Of a stretch of 64,000 nt of DNA, positions 1 to 8,618 are shown one piece after another. The notes under the pieces were generated by a model that had not been told where the DNA came from, made no database searches, and saw only the letters and a list, made by a program, of their open reading frames with translations. A program made the position numbers and the translations under genes. Every line of letters begins with the position of its first letter. Position 1 is the first letter of the stretch. The stretch lies in contig UCIV01000019.1 in the NCBI GenBank assembly GCA_900472575.1, positions 62,001 to 126,000 on the forward strand, written 5' to 3'. The DNA is from Hyphomicrobiales bacterium (GTDB lineage: Bacteria; Pseudomonadota; Alphaproteobacteria; Rhizobiales; Rhizobiaceae).

Positions 1-1404
1 CGCCAAGTACATGGCAATCTGGCGCGGCTTGACGATGACGCGGGTACGACGGTTCGAAACGAGTTCCTGCCGCGACACGTTATAGTGACGGGCAACGACG
101 CGTTGGATATCCTCGATACGGACGCGCTTTGCCTCGCCGGCACCAACCAGATGCGCCAGAAGCTCATCAACACGCTCGATGGAAAGCGAGGGCTCGAACG
201 AACGACGGAACAGAAGCTGGTTGAAGGCACCTTCCAGTTCACGGCCGCTGCTGGCGACGTTACGGGCAACGTGGCTGAGGATTTCGGCCGGAATATCGAG
301 CGACGGATCGTCCTGCTTGGCCGTCTGCAGGCGACCCTTGAGCATTTCCAGACGCATTTCGTATTCCGGGGATTCCAGCTCGATGGCAACGCCACCCTGA
401 AGACGCGAGCGGACGCGCGGATCGAGCGATTCCAGCTCCCACGGTGCACGGTCAGCTGCAACAACAACCTGCTTTGCGCTGTCGAGCAGCATGTTGAGGA
501 GGTGGCAGAATTCGTTCTGGATCATCTTGCCCTGCAGAAACTGCATGTCGTCGATGATCAGAAGATCGATATTGCGCAAGCTGTCCTTGAGCGTCAGGGC
601 ATCATTGTCACGGATCGCAGTAGCGAAACGCCACATGAAATATTCAGCCGTCAGGTAGACGACACGCGGGTTACGGTTGCTGCCGACGGCAGCGTTGGCA
701 ATTGCCTGAAGAAGATGTGTCTTGCCGAGACCGACATTCGAATGAATGAATAGCGGATTGAAGCGGACAGCGCCTGCACCGGCTTCGGCAATCGTCTTTG
801 CGGCGGCAAGCGCCACGCGGTTGGAAGAACCTTCGATATAGGTCTCGAACGTATAACGGCTATCAAGAGGAGAGCCGAACAACGGTCCGGAGTGCGCATT
901 GCGCGTCGCAGTCGAGGCTGCAGCCAGCGGCGCCGGAAAGGCTGCGATCTTGCCGATTTCACGCGGCTGCGAAGCGCGATTGAAACTGGTTGTAGCGCTG
1001 TTCTCGACCGGTGCCGGCCGCTGTTCGACAGCACCGGGAGCCTTGATCGCGCGGCTTGCGCTGCGGACCAGGATTTCCACCTTGAGAATTTCCTTATCCT
1101 CTTCCTTGAAGAGGCCTTCGATCAGCTCGAGATACCGGTTGTTGATCCAGGATTTCAGGAAGGTCGTCGGAACGGTGAGCCGCACAACGCTTTTTGATAC
1201 AGAATGAAGCTTAAGACGCGCAAACCAACTTGCATAAACATCCTGACCGACCTGCGCCTTCAATCGCGCACTGAACCGCTCGAAAAGAGCATCATGCTGC
1301 ATTTCCGCTGTTTCCCCTGCCGCTTGGGAGCAAACTGTATCGAATCCCTGTCGAGCACGGTCGCTGTCACCAAGTGCCCGTGTCGATACGGTATTGATCT
1401 GCAT
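1..1404 (-). CDS. dnaA: Chromosomal replication initiator DnaA (3' end outside window)
   Basis: DnaA is the AAA+ ATPase that binds DnaA boxes, opens oriC and loads the helicase. The frame is open from 1404 to the left edge (468 codons). It shows an N-terminal domain I ([13 protein letters not shown]), a variable linker, Walker A ([11 protein letters not shown]), Walker B ([10 protein letters not shown]) and the start of the DNA-binding domain IV ([11 protein letters not shown]). The window cuts off the DnaA signature helix-turn-helix. I chose ATG 1404 because AGAAGGCGG precedes it; ATG 1302, in frame, gives the shorter form starting [10 protein letters not shown] and is also plausible. Identity is certain; the start is not. 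Confidence 0.97.
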   Translation of the reverse strand, partial: MQINTVSTRALGDSDRARQGFDTVCSQAAGETAEMQHDALFERFSARLKAQVGQDVYASWFARLKLHSVSKSVVRLTVPTTFLKSWINNRYLELIEGLFKEEDKEILKVEILVRSASRAIKAPGAVEQRPAPVENSATTSFNRASQPREIGKIAAFPAPLAAASTATRNAHSGPLFGSPLDSRYTFETYIEGSSNRVALAAAKTIAEAGAGAVRFNPLFIHSNVGLGKTHLLQAIANAAVGSNRNPRVVYLTAEYFMWRFATAIRDNDALTLKDSLRNIDLLIIDDMQFLQGKMIQNEFCHLLNMLLDSAKQVVVAADRAPWELESLDPRVRSRLQGGVAIELESPEYEMRLEMLKGRLQTAKQDDPSLDIPAEILSHVARNVASSGRELEGAFNQLLFRRSFEPSLSIERVDELLAHLVGAGEAKRVRIEDIQRVVARHYNVSRQELVSNRRTRVIVKPRQIAMYLA

Positions 1405-1590
1405 TATTTGCCGCCTTCTGAATGGAAGCCCGGCGAACTGATTTCGCCAGACATAGTCGTAAATTTCACCTAACCCTTCCCGCTAAGGAAAGGCTTTAAA
1501 TCGTCCCCTTAATTTTCCCAGCTTCATCCGCCAGAACGAAGCTCATCTTCCGGTCCGCCTCGTTCAGGCCGGTCGATACGGGTCACTCCA

Positions 1591-1614
1591 ATGTCTCATC
1601 CTCGTACGAGACAT
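1591..1614. repeat. Inverted repeat upstream of dnaA
   Basis: ATGTCTC (1591-1597) and GAGACAT (1608-1614) are perfect 7-bp arms separated by 10 bp. The spacer and right arm also contain the palindrome CTCGTACGAG (1601-1610). It lies about 190 bp upstream of the dnaA start. It could be an operator or a leader hairpin; no known regulator is recognised. Confidence 0.4.
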
Positions 1615-1893
1615 CATGAGTGCGGAATGCCCACAAACCGCCGAGGCGGGCTGCGGACACAAAAGGAATGCGGCCGAAAAGTATGCACTTTCCGGTTTGC
1701 AACCCTAAGTTTATGGAAAACGGGAGTTCTTATCCCGCAGCAAAGAACATGAAACGTCCGCGACCTTCTCTTGATTGAGACTGTCAGCGAAAGCTCCTGA
1801 AGTTGTCCCCGAGCCCCTTGCTGGAAGCCATTTAGGCAGGATCACCTGGCAAGATCAACAGTGTTTTTTACCCAAAATTAAGCGCCGGGCGTT

Positions 1894-2020
1894 GACTCTT
1901 GCTGCGTGTTTAGAATGCCGCAGGGGCTGTCATAAAGAATCGCAGTTGAATCAATGGGATTCAAATTTGGCCAGCCACAACCATCGCGATTCACAGGAAA
2001 AATAAAAAATCGCTTGACTC
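1894..2020. promoter_or_regulatory. Cluster of six GANTC (CcrM) sites
   Basis: GANTC occurs at 1894, 1937, 1948, 1958, 1988 and 2016, six sites in 127 bp, against roughly one per 256 bp in random sequence. GANTC is the target of the alphaproteobacterial cell-cycle methyltransferase CcrM, and dnaA transcription is known to be methylation-sensitive in Caulobacter. A role here is inferred. Confidence 0.6.
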
Positions 2021-2170
2021 TATTTTGACCTTCTAAGGGCCGGGCCAAATGAAGGCAAAAGCCAAACTAATGCTCGTAAGTCTCTAATAAACCTGCATTT
2101 TCTTTGTCACGCATATGACACGAAACCGTTATTGAGCCGAGCAACGACCGGTTGAAAAGGCAGAATCAAA

Positions 2171-2198
2171 GAAAGCCCGGTCGTTAGACCAGGCTTTC
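2171..2198 (-). terminator. rpsT terminator
   Basis: GAAAGCCCGGTC (2171-2182) pairs with GACCAGGCTTTC (2187-2198) around a 4-nt GTTA loop with one mismatch. In the minus direction the stem is followed by TTTGATT, as expected of an intrinsic terminator just downstream of the rpsT stop at 2225. Confidence 0.8.
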
Positions 2199-2224
2199 TT
2201 AAAACTTTGAAATTGATAGCCGGC

Positions 2225-2491
2225 TTAGGCGGAAAGTGCCTTCACGCGAGCAGCAAGACGGGAAACCTTGCGGGATGCCGTGTTGCTGTGAAGAACGCCC
2301 TTGGTAGCGGCGCGAGCGATCTCAGGCTGAGCAGCCTTGAGTGCTTCTGCAGCAACGGAAACGTCACCGGTTGCGATGGCTTCTTCAACCTTACGGATGA
2401 AGCCGCGAACGCGCGAACGGCGAGCCTTGTTGACTGCGGTGCGGCGAGCGATCTTGCGGGTCGCTTTTTTCGCCGAAGTTGTATTGGCCAT
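2225..2491 (-). CDS. rpsT: 30S ribosomal protein S20
   Basis: S20 binds 16S rRNA early in 30S assembly. The 88-aa product begins [17 protein letters not shown] and is rich in Lys and Arg, the usual length and composition for the family. ATG 2491 is preceded by GAGAGG at suitable spacing; a longer in-frame extension upstream is not conserved-looking. The neighbourhood dnaA-rpsT-enoyl-CoA hydratase-mutM is typical of Rhizobiaceae. A clear terminator follows at 2171-2198. Confidence 0.97.
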   Translation of the reverse strand: MANTTSAKKATRKIARRTAVNKARRSRVRGFIRKVEEAIATGDVSVAAEALKAAQPEIARAATKGVLHSNTASRKVSRLAARVKALSA

Positions 2492-2659
2492 TTCATGCCT
2501 CTCTACGAATTCGAACCAACACTCCACCGTTGCCGCCGGTCCTGCGACCCATCATCCAGCAATTCGGGAGCAATAGAGGAAGCCGCATAAAAGGCTTTCC
2601 CAACTGTGGGCGGGCATATAGCGGGAATACCCGCCCCAGTCAACGCGCTTTTTAAGCCT

Positions 2660-3445
2660 CTACCTATTGGAAAAGGCCGGTTTACGCTTTTCGACAAAGG
2701 CGGACATGCCTTCCTTCTGGTCGGCGGTGGCAAACAACGACTGGAATACACGGCGCTCGAAACGCAGCCCTTCGGACAATGTTGCTTCGAACGACCGGTT
2801 GACGGCCTCCTTGGCCATCAGCGTGGCGGCGCGCGGGAAGGCCGCAATTTTCTCCGCAGCAGCTAGTGCCTCGTCCATCAGTTTTTCAGCTTCGACCACA
2901 CGCGATACGAGTCCCGCACGCTCTGCCTCCGCTGCATCCATCATCCGGCCGGTCAGGATCATATCCATCGCCTTGGCCTTGCCGACAGCGCGGGTGAGGC
3001 GCTGCGAGCCACCCATGCCCGGAATAACGCCAAGGGTGATCTCAGGCTGGCCGAACTTTGCCGTATCCGATGCGATGATGAAGTCGCACATCATTGCAAG
3101 CTCGCAGCCGCCCCCCAGTGCAAAGCCAGAGACGGCAGCGATTAGCGGCTTGCGGAAAGAAGCAACTGCATCCCAGCCAGAAATGAAATCGCCGAGATAG
3201 GCATCAACGAAGTCGAGCGACTGCATTTCCTTGATATCGGCCCCGGCTGCAAATGCCTTTTCAGAGCCCGTGAGGACGACAACGGCAACGTTCTCGTCCC
3301 TATCGTATACGCTCAACGCCGCTGTCAGCTCGGCCATAACCAGTGAGTTCAGCGCATTGAGTGCCTTGGGGCGATTCAGCGTTATAATTGCCACCGCACC
3401 GCGAGTTTCGGTCAAGATCGTCTCAAAGTCTGCTTCCAAGGTCAT
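2660..3445 (-). CDS. Enoyl-CoA hydratase (crotonase family)
   Basis: This 261-aa protein adds water across trans-2-enoyl-CoA in beta-oxidation. The crotonase oxyanion-hole segments are present ([10 protein letters not shown] and [14 protein letters not shown]), and both usual catalytic glutamates appear, in GGGCELA and QPEITLG. ATG 3445 follows a strong GGAGG ribosome site; the open frame extends further upstream but runs into mutM. The protein resembles short-chain enoyl-CoA hydratases of the FadB1/EchA type. The exact chain-length preference cannot be read from sequence. It is probably transcribed with mutM (28-bp gap). Confidence 0.93.
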   Translation of the reverse strand: MTLEADFETILTETRGAVAIITLNRPKALNALNSLVMAELTAALSVYDRDENVAVVVLTGSEKAFAAGADIKEMQSLDFVDAYLGDFISGWDAVASFRKPLIAAVSGFALGGGCELAMMCDFIIASDTAKFGQPEITLGVIPGMGGSQRLTRAVGKAKAMDMILTGRMMDAAEAERAGLVSRVVEAEKLMDEALAAAEKIAAFPRAATLMAKEAVNRSFEATLSEGLRFERRVFQSLFATADQKEGMSAFVEKRKPAFSNR

Positions 3446-3473
3446 AGAGGTATCCTCCCGCGTCTGTGACGGC

Positions 3474-4352
3474 TTATTTCTGGCAGGCCTGGCAATAGAA
3501 GGTTGATCGGCCGGATTGCGTGATGCGCTCAACGGTACCGTTGCATCCAGGCATGCGGCAAGCCCCGCCCTCGCGATCATAGACAGAGAAAGAATGCTGG
3601 AAATAACCGAGCGATCCATCCGTCTGGATATGGTCACGCAAGGACGATCCGCCAGCGGCAATCGCATCGGCGATGACGGCACGGATCGCCTCCGTCAGCG
3701 CCAGCAGTTCCTTTTTCGGTTTTCCCTTCGGCGTCACCAGCGTGCCCGACTGACGTTTCGGCGACAGGCGCGATCGCCACAGGGCTTCGCAGACATAGAT
3801 ATTGCCGAGACCCGCGATGACCGTCTGGTCGAGCAACGCGCCCTTCAGCGGCTGGCTCTTGCCGCTCAGTCGTCCGGCGAGATAATCGGCATCGAGTGCA
3901 TTGCCGGTCGGCTCCGGGCCGAGCTCGGCAAAGGCGGGGTAGAGATCGAGCTCGCTGCGCTTCCACAAATGCATGAAGCCGAAACGGCGCGGGTCGTTAT
4001 AGATGATCTTCTGTTGCCTCCGGTCACGCTCGACGTGAAAGATCACATGATCATGTTTGCTGTCTTTCGAGCGCGCATAATGAAAGTCGCCCTGAACGGC
4101 ATCCTCAATGCGGAACGAACCCGACATGCCGAGATGGCTGATCAAGGTCAGGTCGTCTTCCATATCGATCAGCAGATATTTCGCACGGCGCCCCAGCGAG
4201 ATGATACGGCGGCCGGAGACCCTTTCAGCGAAGGCTTCCGGCAGCGGAAAGCGCAGATCCGGGCGGTTCTGCTGAAGCTGTGTCACAAGCGCACCTTCCA
4301 TGACCGGGGCAAGCCCGCGTCTGACGGTTTCGACCTCTGGCAATTCGGGCAT
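3474..4352 (-). CDS. mutM: Formamidopyrimidine-DNA glycosylase (Fpg/MutM)
   Basis: This bifunctional DNA glycosylase/AP lyase removes 8-oxoguanine and Fapy lesions. The 292-aa product starts [14 protein letters not shown], giving the catalytic Pro2 and Glu3 after Met removal. It has the conserved lysine in GRRAKYLL, the helix-two-turn-helix region ([12 protein letters not shown]) and a C-terminal zinc finger with four cysteines (CRMPGC and YCQAC). Length is normal. It is divergent from ubiE with a 151-bp gap that should hold both promoters. Confidence 0.97.
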   Translation of the reverse strand: MPELPEVETVRRGLAPVMEGALVTQLQQNRPDLRFPLPEAFAERVSGRRIISLGRRAKYLLIDMEDDLTLISHLGMSGSFRIEDAVQGDFHYARSKDSKHDHVIFHVERDRRQQKIIYNDPRRFGFMHLWKRSELDLYPAFAELGPEPTGNALDADYLAGRLSGKSQPLKGALLDQTVIAGLGNIYVCEALWRSRLSPKRQSGTLVTPKGKPKKELLALTEAIRAVIADAIAAGGSSLRDHIQTDGSLGYFQHSFSVYDREGGACRMPGCNGTVERITQSGRSTFYCQACQK

Positions 4353-4503
4353 GGATACCTAACTTCCTGTTTCAACAACCGCGCCGGTGATCTATAGACC
4401 GGACGGACAATTGATTTACCGACCGGGCCATCCACCACATAGCGATCCACAATCGGTTTCGCTACCATCGAAGGCTCAAGGACAAGACGTTAAGGAGTAA
4501 CCG

Positions 4504-5280
4504 ATGACCGAAGCCCGAACCGGCGCCCATGGCGGAATGGAAACCTCCTATGGCTTCCGCCAGGTGGCCGACGGAGAAAAGCAGGGTCTGGTCAACGACG
4601 TCTTCCACAAGGTCGCCAAACGCTACGACATCATGAATGACGTGATGTCGGCTGGCATGCACCGCGTCTGGAAGGATGCGATGATCGCAGCGCTCTCGCC
4701 GCGCAAGGAAGAAGGCTACAAGACACTCGACGTTGCCGGAGGCACCGGCGATATCGCCTTCCGCATCGTGGAGGCGTCCGGCCGCAAGGCACATACGACC
4801 GTGCTCGACATCAATGGCTCGATGCTTGCCGTCGGCGCGGAGCGTGCCGCCAAGAAGAAGCTTTCCGACAATCTGGATTTCGTTGAGGCCAATGCGGAAT
4901 CCCTTCCCTTCGAAAACAATTCCTTCGACGCCTATACGGTCGCCTTCGGCATCCGCAACGTGCCGCGCATCGATGTGGCGCTGTCCGAAGCCTATCGCGT
5001 CCTGAAGCGCGGCGGGCGTCTGCTGGTTCTGGAATTCTCCGAAGTCGAAATGCCGTTGCTCGACAAGTTTTACGAAGAGTGGTCGTTCAAGGCGATCCCG
5101 CAATTCGGCAAGATGATTACCGGCGATGCCGAACCCTATCAGTATCTGGTGGAATCGATCCGCAAATTCCCCAACCAGGAGAATTTCGCCACGATGATCC
5201 GCGAGGCCGGCTTCTCCCGTGTGAGCTATACCAATTACACCGGCGGCATCGCTGCGCTGCATTCCGGCTGGAAGCTTTGA
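4504..5280 (+). CDS. ubiE: Ubiquinone/menaquinone C-methyltransferase UbiE
   Basis: UbiE is a SAM-dependent C-methyltransferase acting on the benzoquinol ring in ubiquinone synthesis. The 258-aa protein has the family signature [17 protein letters not shown], the SAM-binding loop [13 protein letters not shown] and the second signature [16 protein letters not shown] precedes ATG 4504. The gene is followed 4 bp later by ubiB, so the two form an operon for quinone biosynthesis. Confidence 0.97.
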   Translation: MTEARTGAHGGMETSYGFRQVADGEKQGLVNDVFHKVAKRYDIMNDVMSAGMHRVWKDAMIAALSPRKEEGYKTLDVAGGTGDIAFRIVEASGRKAHTTVLDINGSMLAVGAERAAKKKLSDNLDFVEANAESLPFENNSFDAYTVAFGIRNVPRIDVALSEAYRVLKRGGRLLVLEFSEVEMPLLDKFYEEWSFKAIPQFGKMITGDAEPYQYLVESIRKFPNQENFATMIREAGFSRVSYTNYTGGIAALHSGWKL

Positions 5281-5284
5281 GCGC

Positions 5285-6844
5285 ATGAGCACGATCGGCG
5301 CGTATTTCCGGCTCGCCCGTGTCGGCTGGGTCCTTGTCCGCGAAGGCGTGGTTTCCGCGCTTCCGACCGAAGACATGCCGCCGGCTGTAGGCTTCGCCAA
5401 ATCGATGCTGGAGCCGCTGGCACGTTTTCGCGCCAAGAAGCAGGCGCGCAGCGAAAGGCTGACGCGTGCCGTCGATCGGCTCGGGCCGTCCTATGTGAAG
5501 ATCGGGCAGTTCCTCGCCACCCGCCCGGACGTTGTCGGCGTCGACTGGGCCGTCGATCTTGCCATGCTGCAGGACAGGATGGCGTTTTTCCCGACGGATG
5601 CCGCCAAGAACGCGATCCAGACCTCGCTCGGCCGCCCGATCGAAGACCTCTACACGTCGTTTGAAGAGCCGATTGCGGCCGCGTCCATCGCGCAGGTTCA
5701 TCCGGCGACCGTCAACGGTAAAAAGGTTGCAGTGAAGGTCGTGCGCCCCGGCGTACGGCAGCGTTTTGCCCATGACATCGAGGGCATGTATGTGGTTGCC
5801 CGCATGCAGGAGCGGCTTTTGCCCTCCAGCCGGCGCCTTCGCCCGATCGAGGTGACGCGGACGCTGGAGCAGACGACCAAGATGGAAATGGACCTGCGCC
5901 TCGAGGCTGCTGCCCTTTCCGAGATTGCCGAAAACACCAAGGATGATCCGGGTTTTCGCGTACCGACCGTAGACTGGGAACGGACGGGGCGCGATGTGAT
6001 CACCATGGAGTGGATCGACGGCGTCAAGATGAACGATGTCGAGGCGCTGCGCGCCGCCGGTCATAATCTGGAAAAACTTGCCGAAGTGCTGATCCAGTCC
6101 TTCCTGCGCCATACGCTGCGCGACGGCTTCTTCCATGCCGACATGCACCCGGGCAACCTGTTCGTGGAAGCTAACGGCACGATCGTTGCGGTCGACATGG
6201 GCATTACCGGGCGGCTCGGCAAGAAGGAGCGACGCTTCCTCGCCGAGATCCTGTTCGGCTTCATCACCCGCGACTACATGCGCGTTGCCGAAGTGCATTT
6301 CGAAGCCGGCTACGTACCGGGCCATCATGACGTCGCCGCATTTGCGCAGGCGATCCGGGCGATCGGCGAGCCGATCCACGGACAGCCGGCCGAAACGATC
6401 TCGATGGCGCGTCTTCTGGCGTTGCTGTTCGAAGTGACCGACCTTTTCGAGATGCAGACCCGGCCGGAGCTGATCCTGTTGCAAAAGACGATGGTGGTGG
6501 TCGAGGGCGTGTCGCGCATGCTCAACCCGCGCTTCAACATGTGGAAGGCGTCGGAGCCGGTCGTCGGCGACTGGATCCGCGACAATCTCGGCCCGAAACG
6601 CGTAGTCTCCGACGTCAAGGATGGGTTGAAGGCGATCGTCAAGCTTGCCGAGGCGGCACCCGAAATCGCGGCACAGACGGGCAAGTTCCACCAGGAACTG
6701 GTCCATATGAGCGAAAACGGCCTGCGCTTCGATCCCGAGACGGCAGAGGCGATCGGTAAAGCGGAGGCTCGGCACAGCCGTTACGGCCGGTGGGCGCTCT
6801 GGGTGATTGCGGCAGCGCTCGTCTATATCGCCGTGACGCTCTGA
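5285..6844 (+). CDS. ubiB: UbiB (ABC1/ADCK atypical kinase for ubiquinone biosynthesis)
   Basis: UbiB is an atypical kinase-like ATPase required for ubiquinone synthesis at the membrane. The 519-aa product has the KxGQ motif (SYVKIGQFLATRPD), the alanine-rich loop (AAASIAQVH), the ATP-binding lysine (VAVKVVRPG), a catalytic-loop motif (HADMHPGNL) and metal-binding aspartate (VAVDMGITG). The last 20 residues or so form a hydrophobic membrane segment. All hallmark residues are intact. It is co-transcribed with ubiE. Confidence 0.96.
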   Translation: MSTIGAYFRLARVGWVLVREGVVSALPTEDMPPAVGFAKSMLEPLARFRAKKQARSERLTRAVDRLGPSYVKIGQFLATRPDVVGVDWAVDLAMLQDRMAFFPTDAAKNAIQTSLGRPIEDLYTSFEEPIAAASIAQVHPATVNGKKVAVKVVRPGVRQRFAHDIEGMYVVARMQERLLPSSRRLRPIEVTRTLEQTTKMEMDLRLEAAALSEIAENTKDDPGFRVPTVDWERTGRDVITMEWIDGVKMNDVEALRAAGHNLEKLAEVLIQSFLRHTLRDGFFHADMHPGNLFVEANGTIVAVDMGITGRLGKKERRFLAEILFGFITRDYMRVAEVHFEAGYVPGHHDVAAFAQAIRAIGEPIHGQPAETISMARLLALLFEVTDLFEMQTRPELILLQKTMVVVEGVSRMLNPRFNMWKASEPVVGDWIRDNLGPKRVVSDVKDGLKAIVKLAEAAPEIAAQTGKFHQELVHMSENGLRFDPETAEAIGKAEARHSRYGRWALWVIAAALVYIAVTL

Positions 6845-6876
6845 CGGGGTTTCGCGCGACATATCCGTTCGCATTT

Positions 6877-6888
6877 CGGGATATCCCG
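6877..6888. repeat. 12-bp perfect palindrome upstream of lyase gene
   Basis: CGGGATATCCCG is a perfect palindrome lying 29 bp before the next start codon and 33 bp after the ubiB stop. It may be an operator for the downstream gene; no spacer or T-tract supports a terminator. Confidence 0.3.
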
Positions 6889-6917
6889 CAGCCACTTATC
6901 TCCATTAGGGTGGAAGC

Positions 6918-8492
6918 ATGGCAAAGCAGATGTCCGAAGCGAAATTCCCCATCCGGTTGACCGGGCAGCCGCTCGGTTTTGCGGAACTTCTGGTGATCGG
7001 CGATGGCCGCGCCTCCGTCAGCGCCGAGCCGGACGGCATGGCACGTGTTCGAGCAGCAAGAGCCGTGCTTGAACAGGCGATCGCCGACGGCATGCCGGTC
7101 TACGGGGCGACGACCGGCGTCGGCGCGATGAAGGATATCGAATGGTCGAGCGACGAACTGGACCAGTTCAATCTCGGCCTGGTGCGCGCCCACCATTTCG
7201 GAACCGGCGATCCATTTCCGACAGAGGTGGTGCGCAACGCTATTGCAATGCGGGTCAACACGGCGCTGACCGGCTATGTCGGCTGCACGACGGAGCTGGT
7301 GGAGAGTTATCTGGCACTCCTGGAAGCAGACGTCATTCCCATCGTTCGCCGAACCGGTTCGATCGGTTGCGCCGATATCGGGTTGATGGGGCAGATAGGC
7401 GCCGTTCTGACTGGTGTCGGGGAAGCCGTCTATCGGGGCAGAAGGATGCCGGCGGAAGAGGCTTTCAAGGCAGCGGGCCTGAGCTCCCAGCGGATGGCAC
7501 CCCGCGACGGTCTCGCCTCGCTGAGCGTCAATTCGGTCAGTTTCGCCGCAGCTGCCCGGATCATGCGTGGAGCCGCCGGCGCCTTGCGCGTGCTGCTGGC
7601 CACAGGCCTCACCGCAGCCGGCGCCATGGGTGCGTCCCGCGATCCCTGGCTCGCCGTCACCCATGTGGGCACGCCGCGCGAGGCGATGATCGGCTCTTGG
7701 CTGCTGAATGCCTCGCAGGGCTGGGCGTGGCCAAGCGGCACCCATGTGCAGGACCCGCTCAGTCTTCGAATGATCCCACAGGTTTTCGGCGCAGTGTTCG
7801 AAAGTGTGCTGACCTCCGGCCACAAGATCCTCGCGGCGACCGGACGCTCCGACGACAATCCGGTGATCGCCGACGGTCGGGTGCTAACGTCCGGTGGATC
7901 ACTGCCGCTCGATGTGACCGTGCTGATGGAATCGGCTGTGCTTTGCATGGCGCATGCGGCGCGCAATTCCTTCAACCGCTGCGTCCTTCTGGGCAACGGC
8001 CAGCGGCGTGACCTGCCGGTCAATCTGGTGCCGCCGGGTGCGATCGCCACCGGCTTCGGGCCGATCATCAAGCTTGCCGGCGATATCTATTCGCGGGTTC
8101 TTTCGATGAGCAATCCGGTTTCGGCACAGTCGATCGTCGTTGCCGGCGGCATGGAGGACGAGGCAGCCTTCCTGCCGCTTGTGGTAGAACGCTTCGAGCG
8201 ACAGGTCCGGGCTGTGAGACGTCTCGCGGGACTGGAGGCGCTGCTGGCTGCACAGGCGATGGATTTGCATGGCGACGAGCCGGGCGGCGCGGTGGGGCTT
8301 ATATACGAGGTGGTGCGCAGACACGCAGCATTCTATACCATCGATCGCGCCCTCTCCGCCGAGGTGGAAGCGGTGGAGGAGGAACTTGCTTCCGACGCAT
8401 TCCTGGCACGACTGATCGCGATTTCCCCCATCCATGCGATCGATGATTTCTTCGCACTCGGCGGTCTCGGCATGCAAGGAATAGAGACTTGA
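6918..8492 (+). CDS. HAL/PAL-family ammonia-lyase-like protein lacking the MIO triad
   Basis: The 524-aa protein follows the histidine/phenylalanine ammonia-lyase fold: VYGATTGVG near residue 61 (the HutH VYG-NTGFG motif), GLASLSVNS, VQDPLSLRMIPQVFGA and GRSDDNPVI. Family enzymes self-cyclise Ala-Ser-Gly into the MIO electrophile, in the context GSxGASGDL. Here the matching stretch is GSIGCADIGL (residues 147-156), so the triad reads Cys-Ala-Asp and ordinary MIO formation is not expected. It may be a catalytically different or non-catalytic relative. No hut genes are adjacent. Calling it HutH would overstate the evidence. Confidence 0.8.
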   Translation: MAKQMSEAKFPIRLTGQPLGFAELLVIGDGRASVSAEPDGMARVRAARAVLEQAIADGMPVYGATTGVGAMKDIEWSSDELDQFNLGLVRAHHFGTGDPFPTEVVRNAIAMRVNTALTGYVGCTTELVESYLALLEADVIPIVRRTGSIGCADIGLMGQIGAVLTGVGEAVYRGRRMPAEEAFKAAGLSSQRMAPRDGLASLSVNSVSFAAAARIMRGAAGALRVLLATGLTAAGAMGASRDPWLAVTHVGTPREAMIGSWLLNASQGWAWPSGTHVQDPLSLRMIPQVFGAVFESVLTSGHKILAATGRSDDNPVIADGRVLTSGGSLPLDVTVLMESAVLCMAHAARNSFNRCVLLGNGQRRDLPVNLVPPGAIATGFGPIIKLAGDIYSRVLSMSNPVSAQSIVVAGGMEDEAAFLPLVVERFERQVRAVRRLAGLEALLAAQAMDLHGDEPGGAVGLIYEVVRRHAAFYTIDRALSAEVEAVEEELASDAFLARLIAISPIHAIDDFFALGGLGMQGIET

Positions 8493-8501
8493 ACCGGATT
8501 T

Positions 8502-8534
8502 GATGAAAAAGCCTCTGTTTGCGGGCTTTTCGTC
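8502..8534 (+). terminator. Probable terminator after lyase gene
   Basis: GAAAAAGCC (8505-8513) pairs with GGCTTTTC (8524-8531), with T residues in the right arm. The outer GAT/GTC bases extend the match. It lies just after the lyase stop at 8492. Confidence 0.5.
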
Positions 8535-8618
8535 ATTACCGCACCACGGCGCCGTCTTGATTCTGCCGGTTTCTTCATACCTCTTTAAGGAATACATTCC
8601 TCTTCCCGGAGATTGCCG

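Larger units (their letters stand above)
1405..2170. promoter_or_regulatory. dnaA upstream region
   Basis: This 766-bp non-coding stretch lies between the dnaA start and the rpsT terminator and must hold the dnaA promoter and leader. I found no convincing ORF in it. It contains an inverted repeat (1591-1614), a cluster of GANTC sites (1894-2020) and AT-rich patches around 2000-2110. I see no array of TTATCCACA-type DnaA boxes, so it does not read as an origin. I could not pin one promoter with confidence. Confidence 0.6.

Noticed and set aside
2123-2135. Identical 13-bp segment AAACCGTTATTGA at 2123-2135 and 37430-37442
   Set aside because: Repeats of this length are expected by chance dozens of times in 64 kb, and no larger similarity surrounds them.
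1405-2170. Region as a chromosomal origin
   Set aside because: It adjoins dnaA, but no TTATCCACA-type box cluster was found, and in Rhizobiaceae the origin lies near hemE, which is not in this window.
5117-6895. Long open frame antisense to ubiB (592 codons)
   Set aside because: It covers a full conserved gene on the other strand with canonical motifs; long antisense frames are common in GC-rich coding DNA. Its translation is Arg/His/Gly-rich with no domain.
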